Below, piece by piece: positions 1 to 5,440 of a stretch of DNA of 6,223 nt; the stretch's first letter is position 1; each line of letters begins with the position of its first letter. Source of the DNA: Anaerobacillus sp. (GTDB taxonomy: Bacteria; Bacillota; Bacilli; Bacillales; Anaerobacillaceae); NCBI GenBank assembly GCA_007118195.1, contig SKSA01000161.1, positions 1 to 6,223 on the forward strand, written 5' to 3'. The notes beneath the pieces are model-generated. The model did no database searches. It was not told the origin of the DNA and saw only the letters and a program-made list of their open reading frames with translations. Made by a program: the position numbers and the translations under genes.

Positions 1-61
1 AACAACCTACTATTAAGACAGAAACAATAGTTAAACAAAAATAGAATAATTTTTTTCTCAT
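1..61 (-). CDS. Lipoprotein, N-terminal fragment (cut by the left edge)
   Basis: Only the first 20 codons lie in the window, read leftward from the ATG at 59-61. The peptide MRKKLFYFCLTIVSVLIVGC is a textbook lipoprotein signal peptide: a basic n-region (RKK at residues 2-4), a hydrophobic core (about 5-17) and a lipobox I-V-G-C ending in Cys20, the expected lipidated residue. A perfect AGGAGG (complement at 69-74) sits 7 nt before the ATG, which fixes the start. The mature protein should be tethered to the outer face of the cytoplasmic membrane. Its function (for example a transporter binding protein or a surface enzyme) cannot be judged because the body lies outside the window. An internal Cys9 in the h-region is unusual but harmless. 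Confidence 0.8.
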   Translation of the reverse strand, partial: MRKKLFYFCLTIVSVLIVGC

Positions 62-134
62 AGTTCAACCTCCTAAATAACTCTTTAAACAAGAATAGCA
101 ACAACTTCTTGTGCTAAACTGTTCATTACTTTAA

Positions 135-148
135 GTGAATGTTTTCAC
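135..148 (-). promoter_or_regulatory. cre-like palindrome upstream of lipoprotein gene
   Basis: GTGAATGTTTTCAC has perfect 5-bp arms (GTGAA/TTCAC) and lies about 75 bp upstream of the lipoprotein start. On the minus strand TGAAAACATTCACT matches the CcpA cre consensus TGWAANCGNTNWCA except at two positions (the central G and the last A). Catabolite control of a lipoprotein gene, such as a sugar-binding protein, would be ordinary in Bacilli, but two mismatches keep this tentative. The same block, including the adjoining CTTAAAGTAA, recurs near 5701-5722, which could instead mean a shared repeat. Confidence 0.3.
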
Positions 149-246
149 AATATCTGCATTTCTATATTATAAATTTAACATTAATATCAACTAAGCACTC
201 TCGAAATTAAGTTCTTTGTTCTTCTTTTGAATTTACTAATTCCCAG

Positions 247-291
247 GGTTAACGTTTAAAGTTCCAACTCACTCTCCGCTTCACGTTAACC
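247..291. repeat. Spaced 9-bp inverted repeat
   Basis: GGTTAACGT at 247-255 and ACGTTAACC at 283-291 are perfect inverted repeats separated by 27 nt. No T-tract follows on either strand, so this is not a standard terminator. It could be a paired operator or a remnant of one; nothing in the sequence decides. Confidence 0.4.
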
Positions 292-383
292 TAAAAGCTA
301 ATCATATTATGTTTAATTTTTTGATGGTTAAAAACAGACATCTAGTATGTATTTCTGAAATTCTAAAAAAAGAAATGAAGACA

Positions 384-992
384 CTACTCTACATGAACCT
401 GGTGTGAATATCCAGAAAGGAGCTTCGATACTTCGTGAACTACGTGCTTCTCTAAGATGTACACAGAAACAGATGATTTCTTTTTATCGTCCAACCAGAA
501 TTCGAATTCAGTATAATTTCCGGAGTCGTCAAACAGCCCGTAGATTTTATTACTCATTTTAACCGGTTTTACCTCCACTTCCTTTATTTGATCCCACGTA
601 TATAACTGCTCATCAATATACACTCCTGTTGGAAGCAGTTGAAAAGTTGAGACCTTCCCTCTTAAAAGGATCACCATTGGGAGGTACAGGGTTATGAAAA
701 GATTAGCCCATGCAAAGTCTTCCTTATAAATGAAATTCAAACTAATTAGCGCCAACATAATAATTGTAGTTACAGAAACCATCATGCGTTTCATTTTCCA
801 ACTTTTCGATTGAAAACTAAGGTTTTCTGCTTTTCCAATCACTGTTCTAATTGAGATTTCGTTCATGTTATCTGTCGGATATATGGCCTTTTCTTTTACT
901 GTATAGATCATTCTTTTCTGCTTTAAGTAAACCGTCCACACGATCGTCAACACTACTAGTAAGAAAAGATTAAACAAAACACTAGTTAGCAC
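384..992 (-). CDS. Three-helix membrane protein with C-terminal cytosolic domain, unknown function
   Basis: A 202-residue protein that I do not recognise by name. Three hydrophobic segments are visible, at about residues 4-22, 70-88 and 95-111. The first is followed by a basic stretch (LKQKR). After the third helix comes a soluble domain of about 90 residues containing L-P-T-G-V-Y-I-D then Y-T-W-D-Q-I-K-E-V-E (about 120-140). That pattern resembles the first strands of small PH-like domains attached to membrane proteins in Firmicutes; this is an inference from pattern, not a family assignment. The start is GTG at 990-992, preceded by a purine-rich GAGGGGGAG site about 8 nt upstream; the in-frame upstream ATG is closed by a stop almost at once. 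The gene reads away from the 149-residue gene to its right, about 400 bp off, and is probably transcribed alone or with the tiny ORF just upstream. No terminator is obvious after the TAG stop. Confidence 0.75.
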   Translation of the reverse strand: MLTSVLFNLFLLVVLTIVWTVYLKQKRMIYTVKEKAIYPTDNMNEISIRTVIGKAENLSFQSKSWKMKRMMVSVTTIIMLALISLNFIYKEDFAWANLFITLYLPMVILLRGKVSTFQLLPTGVYIDEQLYTWDQIKEVEVKPVKMSNKIYGLFDDSGNYTEFEFWLDDKKKSSVSVYILEKHVVHEVSKLLSGYSHQVHVE

Positions 993-1046
993 TACACTCT
1001 CCCCCTCATTTTGATATGTGATAACTTCTTATATTTTCACTGATTG

Positions 1047-1094
1047 TCATATGGTAGGATCAAAAGCATTACTGTAAACTCCTATATCTGGCAT
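1047..1094 (-). CDS. Possible 15-codon small ORF upstream of the membrane-protein gene
   Basis: The minus strand reads MPDIGVYSNAFDPTI then TGA. A good Shine-Dalgarno GGGGAG lies 6 nt before the ATG, better placed than chance would usually give. The stop is about 55 nt before the GTG of the 202-residue membrane protein, on the same strand. It may be a leader peptide, a real micro-protein or the remnant of a longer gene. It has no membrane segment and no recognised motif, and at this length coding cannot be shown from sequence alone. Confidence 0.3.
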   Translation of the reverse strand: MPDIGVYSNAFDPTI

Positions 1095-1154
1095 AACTTT
1101 CTCCCCACTTTTTGCACCTACATTATATAGACGTTTTTATTATTAAAAAGTTCT

Positions 1155-1226
1155 GTAGTTGCGAACGAATTAACGCAACTACATATAGTTACTTAATGGC
1201 GATAATATTGAATGATGAAATTCATT
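1155..1226 (+). repeat. Dispersed structured repeat, copy 1 (5'-truncated)
   Basis: Over 72 bp this copy differs from the matching part of copy 3 at only 4 positions, counted by eye. It keeps the central hairpin (GTAGTTGCG at 1155-1163 pairing perfectly with CGCAACTAC at 1174-1182, 10-nt loop AACGAATTAA) and the right end with ATGAAATTCATT. The left 48 bp or so of the element, including the left terminal inverted repeat, is absent. It lies downstream of the terminator of the 149-residue gene, between two minus-strand genes. Confidence 0.8.
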
Positions 1227-1240
1227 TTCAAAACAACAAA

Positions 1241-1279
1241 AAATCGCATGTGATTTTCTTTGGAAAACTCATGCGATTT
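1241..1279 (-). terminator. Rho-independent terminator of the 149-residue gene
   Basis: AAATCGCATG (1241-1250) pairs perfectly with CATGCGATTT (1270-1279), and TTTTC/GAAAA can extend the stem inside a small internal loop. Read on the minus strand, the stem runs into TTTTTTGTTGTTTTG, a good U-tract. It lies about 120 nt past the stop of the leftward gene at 1401-1850 and is the only visible terminator for it. Confidence 0.75.
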
Positions 1280-1400
1280 GCTTTGTGAATAGATGGTTTG
1301 TACCTTCGAAATGAAACTGTTATTTTAGGCCTTTATTAGCTTTTTACTACATTATAACTTCTACACCACGATACAAAAATTCACTTCTAAATCTTCACAT

Positions 1401-1850
1401 TTATTTATTAAATTCCTTCATAAGTTCTGCGACTCCAATAATCATTAGTGCTTCTATTTCCTCTTCTGTTAATCGCTCCGTAAATTGATCGGCAATTTTC
1501 ATTTGTTGCTCTACAGTTAAACCGCTTTGTGCTTGACTAGCAATCTCTGTAATTTCCCCAATGGAAAATTTACTCATTACTACTTTTACACCTTCTTCTT
1601 TCGTTGTAAAAGGCAGTTGCTCTAACTTTTCTGAGCTCGTTTTTTTACTTTCTTGAGACACCAATTCTTGAACAAGCTCTTCAATTTTCGGATCACTTAA
1701 AAGTTGTTCTACGATTTCTTCATCTAAAAAATCCTTCACAACATGTTCAATCATTTGATCTGATGTATAGCTAATAGCATAGTTGTAGCCATAAAAACCG
1801 GCCGCGCTAATAAAACCAAGTATGGTTAAACTCAATATAATTTTTTTCAT
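1401..1850 (-). CDS. Membrane-anchored or secreted small helical protein, unknown function
   Basis: A 149-residue protein that starts with MKK and a hydrophobic segment at about residues 4-26, either an uncleaved anchor or a signal peptide. The rest is predicted to lie outside the membrane. It is acidic and strongly helical: a Glu/Asp-rich stretch at 40-66, a central S-x-L-P-F-T-T-K-E-E-G-V-K-V-V motif near 75-91, then K-F-S-I-G-E-I and Q-S-G-L-T near 94-112, ending in E-R-L-T-E-E-E-I-E-A-L. From memory this layout resembles small uncharacterised Bacillus proteins that databases sometimes mislabel as a phenylalanyl-tRNA synthetase beta subunit; no synthetase domain is present here. The start ATG (1848-1850) has a GAGGGA site about 5 nt upstream. 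The gene is monocistronic, with a terminator at 1241-1279 and repeat copy 2 about 85 bp upstream of its start. No Cys is present, so no lipobox or disulfides. Confidence 0.75.
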   Translation of the reverse strand: MKKIILSLTILGFISAAGFYGYNYAISYTSDQMIEHVVKDFLDEEIVEQLLSDPKIEELVQELVSQESKKTSSEKLEQLPFTTKEEGVKVVMSKFSIGEITEIASQAQSGLTVEQQMKIADQFTERLTEEEIEALMIIGVAELMKEFNK

Positions 1851-1935
1851 GAAAGTCCCTCACTCTACTAAGCTTTTCATCTATCATCATACAATGTACG
1901 GTTAAAATAGGAAAGAACCATTTTTTCACTTATGG

Positions 1936-2055
1936 GAGTGAATTTCATAATTACCTAACTTGAGTCATATCAAACTATAGGTAGTTGCGAACGAATTAGA
2001 ACAACTACCTATAGATACTTAATGGCAATAATATTGAATGATGAAATTTATTAAT
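1936..2055 (+). repeat. Dispersed structured repeat, copy 2 (full length)
   Basis: A 120-bp element collinear without gaps with copy 3 at 4865-4984 and about 85% identical (18 differences counted by eye). The ends form an imperfect inverted repeat: TGAATTTCATAATT on the left against TGAAATTTATTAAT-side sequence on the right, best seen in copy 3. The centre is a 13-bp perfect stem, CTATAGGTAGTTG (1975-1987) with CAACTACCTATAG (2002-2014). It contains no ORF of note. No clear target-site duplication is visible. It sits between the divergent 149-residue gene and the sigma-factor gene. Confidence 0.85.
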
Positions 2056-2059
2056 GGAA

Positions 2060-2093
2060 ATGATTTTTACGGGAATTTATAAAGTAAAATCAT
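2060..2093 (+). other. AT-rich hairpin before the sigma-factor gene
   Basis: ATGATTTTTAC (2060-2070) pairs with GTAAAATCAT (2084-2093) with one bulged T and a 13-nt loop, followed on the plus strand by AATAATTTTTT. It has the form of a weak rightward terminator that could shield the sigma gene from transcription coming through repeat copy 2, but no rightward gene lies upstream. It may simply be AT-rich chance. Confidence 0.25.
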
Positions 2094-2112
2094 AAATAAT
2101 TTTTTAAAAAAG

Positions 2113-2150
2113 TGCGATAAATCGAGAAACATATCGTCTAATTATATAAC
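2113..2150 (+). promoter_or_regulatory. Tentative promoter region of the sigma/anti-sigma operon
   Basis: Two weak readings exist. An ECF-type reading is TGCGAT (2113-2118), 16 nt, then CGTCTA (2135-2140); the -10 CGTC is typical of Bacillus ECF promoters, but the -35 lacks the expected AAC. A housekeeping reading is TCGAGA (2122-2127), 17 nt, then TATAAC (2145-2150). ECF operons are often autoregulated, so the CGTC is suggestive, but neither reading is strong. Confidence 0.3.
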
Positions 2151-2174
2151 ACGACAAAAAACGGAGGCAATTAT

Positions 2175-2702
2175 ATGTCTAACCAGCAAATCATCTCTGA
2201 TTGGTTTCACGACTATAGTGATGATATTTACCATTTTCTCATTTATAGAATGGGTTCTACAGACGTGGAAGATTTGGTACAGGAGGTTTTCATTAGCGCA
2301 ATCAAAGGCCTAGATTCCTTTAGAGGAAATGCTCAACCTAAAACCTGGCTTTTTTCAATCGCTCGCAATGTCGCAGTCGACGAATTAAGGAAAAGAAGCA
2401 GAAACAAATGGAAAAGCTACTTAACCTTTGACGTAAACCAGGAACCAGTTACCGAAGAAACACCAGATACACTCTTTCAAACGAGTGAAGAAAATCAGAA
2501 GCTATATGAAGCAATCCAATCGTTAAAATCCAATTATCGTGACGTAGTAATTTTAAGGGGAATACAAGATCTATCCGTAACCGAAACATCGTCAATTTTA
2601 AACTGGAGTGAAAATAAGGTCCGCTCTACTTATCATCGCGCAAAAAAAGTATTACAAAAACAGTTAGAACCGGAGCTAGGAGGTGTTTTTAGTGAAAAAT
2701 AA
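2175..2702 (+). CDS. ECF-family RNA polymerase sigma factor
   Basis: A 175-residue extracytoplasmic-function sigma factor of usual length, with regions 2 and 4 only. Region 2.1-2.2 includes DVEDLVQEVF (about 30-39), which contacts the core polymerase. Region 2.3-2.4 is FRG...KTWLFSIARNVAVDELRK (about 49-73), which melts and reads the -10. A variable acidic linker follows (about 85-105). Region 4 is L-K-S-N-Y-R-D-V-V-I-L-R then L-S-V-T-E-T-S-S-I-L and W-S-E-N-K-V-R-S-T-Y-H-R-A-K (about 117-157), the helix-turn-helix that reads the -35. GGAGG (2163-2167) lies 7 nt before the ATG. It resembles Bacillus SigX/SigW-type factors, but I cannot assign the subgroup. The stop overlaps the next gene, indicating translational coupling and an operon with its likely inhibitor. 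The expected role is to redirect RNA polymerase to envelope-stress genes when the membrane partner is inactivated. Confidence 0.95.
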   Translation: MSNQQIISDWFHDYSDDIYHFLIYRMGSTDVEDLVQEVFISAIKGLDSFRGNAQPKTWLFSIARNVAVDELRKRSRNKWKSYLTFDVNQEPVTEETPDTLFQTSEENQKLYEAIQSLKSNYRDVVILRGIQDLSVTETSSILNWSENKVRSTYHRAKKVLQKQLEPELGGVFSEK

Positions 2703-3591
2703 TCATGAGCCATTTGATAAAAAGTTGAAGCAAATGCCAAAGCCTAGTTTAAATGACGAGAAAAAACGGGAAATGCACGAAGCAATTACGGAATTTAGTC
2801 ATCAATTTGAAGGAAAACAAAGGAGAGGATTTTTCATGAAACGATTTGCCGCAAGTATTGGAGGAATTGCAGTAGCAGCTGTAGCAGCATTCTTTATCAT
2901 TACTTCGCTTAACGAAGAGACATTAGATATCGTTGGAGACGAGCCACAACCGGATTATGATCAAACTGAAATTGCTGGAGATGAACGTAACGAAAGAGAA
3001 GAAGACGCTGTTGATGAAAAGGTAGATGAAGGTGCCGATGAAAATTTAGACGAAAAAAAACAAGAACGAGATGAAGACGTCGTTGACCCACTTCAAAAAT
3101 ACGATGTTTTTTCAGATTACCGTCTTTATCATCCGAGCTATTTAAGTGAAGCAAGAGAATTTTATCGAAGTGAAAACACCGATTATGTGTTAGCTTACGG
3201 TCATCAAGCACACGCTGTTCTTAGATACGAACTCTTTGCTGTAAAAGGAGAACAGGTCACACTCATTCGCAGTGTCGTTGATGAGACCGACTACGAAAGA
3301 ATTGAATCGATCCTTCATTTAGATAACTGGGAAGAAGCGATGATCGAATATTTACTCGACGAAGCCGAACCTATCGAAGAAACCTTCTTCACTTACGATG
3401 AGCAACGATCCAAAGAAGAAGTAACCGTCGAAGGACAAACGTATATGTTATATCCAGTAGAGATTACTGAAGATAAAATTTATTATTTTAAAGAAGGCGA
3501 AGGCCTCTGGGTTAAATTTTATAGCGATCAAGCAACGATTGACATGTACGGTGAGGAACAAAAAGTATACCGCATCGACGAAAATGAATAA
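2692..3591 (+). CDS. Single-pass membrane protein, presumed anti-sigma factor
   Basis: I place the start at GTG 2692, giving 299 residues, because AGGAGGTG (2678-2685) is correctly spaced for it; the upstream in-frame GTG at 2683 lies within that site. The gene overlaps the sigma gene by 11 bp. A charged cytosolic segment (1-50, with D-K-K-L-K-Q-M-P-K-P-S-L) precedes one membrane helix (about 52-73), the usual anti-sigma topology: cytosolic part holding the sigma factor, outer part sensing. The outer side begins with a very acidic, low-complexity linker (about 75-134) followed by a folded domain of about 165 residues rich in Tyr, Phe and acidic residues, which I do not recognise. There is no Cys anywhere, so the zinc-binding HxxxCxxC anti-sigma fold is absent. 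The role is inferred from position and topology. A terminator follows at 3621. Confidence 0.8.
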   Translation: MKNNHEPFDKKLKQMPKPSLNDEKKREMHEAITEFSHQFEGKQRRGFFMKRFAASIGGIAVAAVAAFFIITSLNEETLDIVGDEPQPDYDQTEIAGDERNEREEDAVDEKVDEGADENLDEKKQERDEDVVDPLQKYDVFSDYRLYHPSYLSEAREFYRSENTDYVLAYGHQAHAVLRYELFAVKGEQVTLIRSVVDETDYERIESILHLDNWEEAMIEYLLDEAEPIEETFFTYDEQRSKEEVTVEGQTYMLYPVEITEDKIYYFKEGEGLWVKFYSDQATIDMYGEEQKVYRIDENE

Positions 3592-3620
3592 GCTAATCAT
3601 TGAAAAGCTTTAATTAAAAA

Positions 3621-3672
3621 GCCGGTTCGGCAAGGGCGACGTTACGTTAACCCGTGTTGAACCGGTTTCTTT
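3621..3672. terminator. Bidirectional terminator between convergent genes
   Basis: CCGGTTC (3622-3628) pairs with GAACCGG (3659-3665). The stem continues through two G-U pairs, C-G, A-T and, after one mismatch, GGG/CCC, capped by a loop containing two ACGT blocks. Rightward it is followed by TTTCTTT, ending the sigma/anti-sigma operon 30 nt past its stop. Leftward it runs into TTTTTAATTAAAG, a better U-tract, ending the DUF2812 gene. Confidence 0.75.
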
Positions 3673-3699
3673 ACCTAAATAAAAGCCTATACTAACCAA

Positions 3700-4821
3700 T
3701 CAAAAATCAACACTATACTGAAGTAAAGTATCAATAGGCTCTATCCCCCAATAATCAACAACATACACGTCTTTCCCGTCCCTAGCAATAAAAGATGTAA
3801 AATCATCCTGCTCGATCGTCCAAAGTTCATCTAAATTTGGGTGAGACTTTCGTTCGTACACCCCATGATACTGACGTTCTTTGACGAAAGTGAATACAAA
3901 TGCATTTGCAATACTTTCAGTCCTTACCTCATAGCGTTCTGCCCAAATCGATGGTTTATAAAGATTATCCTTTGCAATTTCTGCACTTTGCCGTAACTCA
4001 TATTGTCTCGGCACTAAAAAGCTTGAACCTTCCTTATAAAATTGACCTCCATTTTGAGAATATCGAACATCTTCATAATTCTCCCCTTCTAAAATGTCCG
4101 ATAGTTTCACAACCGAAATTTCCTCTTCAGGGATCGGTTTATAAGAACCATAGAACAGTAAATCCATAAACCCCATAACTGGTATAAAAACACCTAAAGT
4201 AATCATTAAAAAACTTTTTAACCTAAGTTTATTAAACTTTATTTTTGTCACTGTATTTCTTTGAAACTGATAGCCGCTTTTCAGTTTGCTACTCAATCTT
4301 GATAGATAAAAAACTCCGTGATACATTTTTAATACAATGTAGAATAAAAACAAAAATAGGACTATCTGTAGTAGAACTATATTATCAAGAAAAATATTAA
4401 CAGTATTATTTTTTAGCATTTTTAGTTGTAACCAAAAAAATATACCCGTAAAAAAAGTAACACCGACGGTTTTCAATAAATGACTTCTAATTAAGACCGT
4501 TAACGATTGTGCATGTTTTAGAGGATCCGTATAAATTTCTTTAGCTTCGACAAATTCTTTTTCACGAAAAATATGGATATAACCAATCGAATCAACATAT
4601 TGCCAGCCTAAGTGTTCATTTTCATGAATTTTATTTTGCCCTTTAAGCTCATTTATCTGAAACGTATCTATACGATATCTGACCTTCTCACCTTTTCCTT
4701 TTTCAAAGAAAGCTCGGCCCCGTTTTATTTCAACAAGATGCCACCCTTGTTCTGCCATATACGAAAACCAAGATTCTAACTCTTCTATGTTCCACGTATC
4801 AAACAACAACATTTTTTTCAT
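3700..4821 (-). CDS. DUF2812-domain membrane protein with extra C-terminal extracellular domain
   Basis: A 373-residue protein. Residues 1-105 show the DUF2812 pattern: F-D-T-W-N-I-E-E-L-E-S-W-F near the start, M-A-E-Q-G-W-H-L-V (22-30), a F-F-E-K-G...Y-R-I-D strand pair (38-52), L-G-W-Q-Y-V (71-76), I-H-I-F-R (82-86) and E-I-Y-T-D (95-99). Three membrane helices follow at about 117-134, 144-165 and 203-225. A C-terminal domain of about 148 residues, probably extracellular, has no motif I recognise. DUF2812 proteins are of unknown biochemical function and in Firmicutes often sit beside PadR-type repressors; none is present here. The ATG (4819-4821) has AGGAG 8 nt upstream and a candidate promoter at 4849-4877. 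The gene converges on the sigma operon and shares its terminator. Confidence 0.85.
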   Translation of the reverse strand: MKKMLLFDTWNIEELESWFSYMAEQGWHLVEIKRGRAFFEKGKGEKVRYRIDTFQINELKGQNKIHENEHLGWQYVDSIGYIHIFREKEFVEAKEIYTDPLKHAQSLTVLIRSHLLKTVGVTFFTGIFFWLQLKMLKNNTVNIFLDNIVLLQIVLFLFLFYIVLKMYHGVFYLSRLSSKLKSGYQFQRNTVTKIKFNKLRLKSFLMITLGVFIPVMGFMDLLFYGSYKPIPEEEISVVKLSDILEGENYEDVRYSQNGGQFYKEGSSFLVPRQYELRQSAEIAKDNLYKPSIWAERYEVRTESIANAFVFTFVKERQYHGVYERKSHPNLDELWTIEQDDFTSFIARDGKDVYVVDYWGIEPIDTLLQYSVDF

Positions 4822-4848
4822 CTACTTATCTCCTAGTTACGTTTCGTT

Positions 4849-4877
4849 ATTATACTTTTCATTCGAGTGAATTTCAT
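4849..4877 (-). promoter_or_regulatory. Candidate promoter of the DUF2812 gene, -35 inside repeat copy 3
   Basis: On the minus strand a perfect TATAAT (complement at 4849-4854) lies 17 nt after ATGAAA (complement at 4872-4877), which matches TTGACA at four of six positions. This places the start of transcription about 20 nt before the ATG at 4821. The -35 falls in the left terminal inverted repeat of repeat copy 3, so the repeat may contribute to expression. The equivalent position at copy 2 has no -10. Confidence 0.5.
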
Positions 4878-4984
4878 AATTACCTAAATCAAGCCATATC
4901 GAACTGTATACAGTTGCGAACGACTTAACGCAACTACATACAGTTACTTAATGGCGATAATATTGAATGATGAAATTCATTAAT
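4865..4984 (+). repeat. Dispersed structured repeat, copy 3 (full length)
   Basis: A 120-bp element matching copy 2 without gaps. TGAATTTCATAATT at the left end matches the complement of the right end (TGAATTTCATCATT) at 13 of 14 positions, giving clear terminal inverted repeats. The central hairpin pairs 4904-4918 with 4929-4943, 15 bp with two mismatches. The left end is 43 bp upstream of the DUF2812 start codon. No transposase-like ORF is inside, as expected of a non-autonomous or RNA-type element. Confidence 0.85.
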
Positions 4985-5197
4985 TCTAGTTTAATTTTCA
5001 CTTTTCATCCAAACATCTGAAAAATCCCTCTAATAATTTCACAATCAACTTTTTTTCATCTTTGATTTTCCACGAATTTATGAGAATTATACCATATTTT
5101 TCTAAATATTACATAGTGTACTAGTATAGATTGAACACTTGTGACTTAGGAGCTCCCCACTGATAAATTCGCGAATAGCTAATTGTAGATAAAAGGA

Positions 5198-5224
5198 TTG
5201 TCTGTTGTGAATTTATGTTAGAAT
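5198..5224 (+). promoter_or_regulatory. Candidate rightward extended -10 promoter
   Basis: TTGTCT (5198-5203) is followed after 15 nt by TAGAAT (5219-5224), with TG one base before the -10 (an extended -10). The short spacer is a weakness. The ATTCGCGAAT palindrome lies about 20 bp upstream. It could drive a long leader for the micro-protein gene at 5441, or an unrecognised RNA. Confidence 0.3.
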
Positions 5225-5341
5225 TTATGAGACAAACAGCTACGTTGTGAAAAAATGTACTTAAACTAACAAAATTGGGGGAAAAGAAGTACCTAACACC
5301 AACTAATGATTTAATAACAATTGTACGGCACTAAAATAAAT

Positions 5342-5370
5342 TTGTCTTATAGTGTTAACGAGAATAAATT
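5342..5370 (+). promoter_or_regulatory. Candidate promoter of the micro-protein gene
   Basis: TTGTCT (5342-5347), a 17-nt spacer and TAAATT (5365-5370) give a housekeeping-like promoter with four of six matches in each box. It would give a leader of about 65 nt before the ATG at 5441. Confidence 0.35.
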
Positions 5371-5440
5371 ACTTTAAGAAGGAGTAATGCTTTTTTTATT
5401 GAAATAATGTGTAGCAAACTTTAAGATAAGGAGATTTTGT

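Larger units (their letters stand above)
62..383. other. Intergenic stretch between lipoprotein and membrane-protein genes
   Basis: This 322-bp AT-rich stretch has no convincing ORF. It should contain the promoter of the leftward lipoprotein gene, but no well-spaced -35/-10 pair stands out. It holds a 14-bp palindrome at 135-148 and a spaced inverted repeat at 247-291, listed separately. No good terminator is visible for the membrane-protein gene that ends at 384. Confidence 0.6.
1095..1400. other. Intergenic stretch with truncated repeat and terminator
   Basis: About 300 bp without a gene. It carries the truncated repeat copy (1155-1226) and the terminator of the 149-residue gene (1241-1279). 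The remaining sequence (1095-1154 and 1280-1400) is AT-rich, and I see nothing further in it. Confidence 0.55.
1851..2174. other. Divergent intergenic region between the 149-residue gene and the sigma-factor gene
   Basis: This 324-bp region separates two divergently transcribed genes and should hold both promoters. Its middle is filled by repeat copy 2 (1936-2055). For the leftward gene a weak TATGAT-like -10 can be seen near 1885-1890 on the minus strand, without a clear -35. An AT-rich hairpin and a tentative sigma-gene promoter lie on the right side, listed separately. Confidence 0.6.
4985..5440. other. Long AT-rich intergenic region before the micro-protein
   Basis: This 456-bp stretch has no ORF I would call. 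It contains two small perfect palindromes, GGAGCTCC (5149-5156) and ATTCGCGAAT (5167-5176), and two promoter candidates listed separately. At 5376-5384 a strong AAGAAGGAG site precedes an ATG by only 2 nt; that frame would encode just MLFLLK. Confidence 0.55.

Noticed and set aside
330..377. Terminator for the gene ending at 384
   Set aside because: Only a 6-bp AT-only stem (ATTTCT/AGAAAT) can be drawn, too weak to support a terminator call.
2126..2138. GAAAC followed by CGTC as an ECF promoter
   Set aside because: The two elements are only 4 nt apart, whereas ECF promoters need about 16 nt.
2909..3211. 100-codon open frame on the minus strand
   Set aside because: It lies wholly inside the presumed anti-sigma gene. 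Its composition (rich in His, Leu, Phe and Arg) is what the complement of the acidic GAT/GAA-rich linker would give, and no credible ribosome site precedes it.
3900..4169. 89-codon open frame on the plus strand
   Set aside because: It is antisense to the DUF2812 gene, lacks a good ribosome site and shows no domain or membrane pattern.
5141..5176. GGAGCTCC and ATTCGCGAAT palindromes as ends of an IS200/IS605-type element
   Set aside because: No TnpA or TnpB coding sequence or matching opposite end is visible, and such short palindromes arise by chance.
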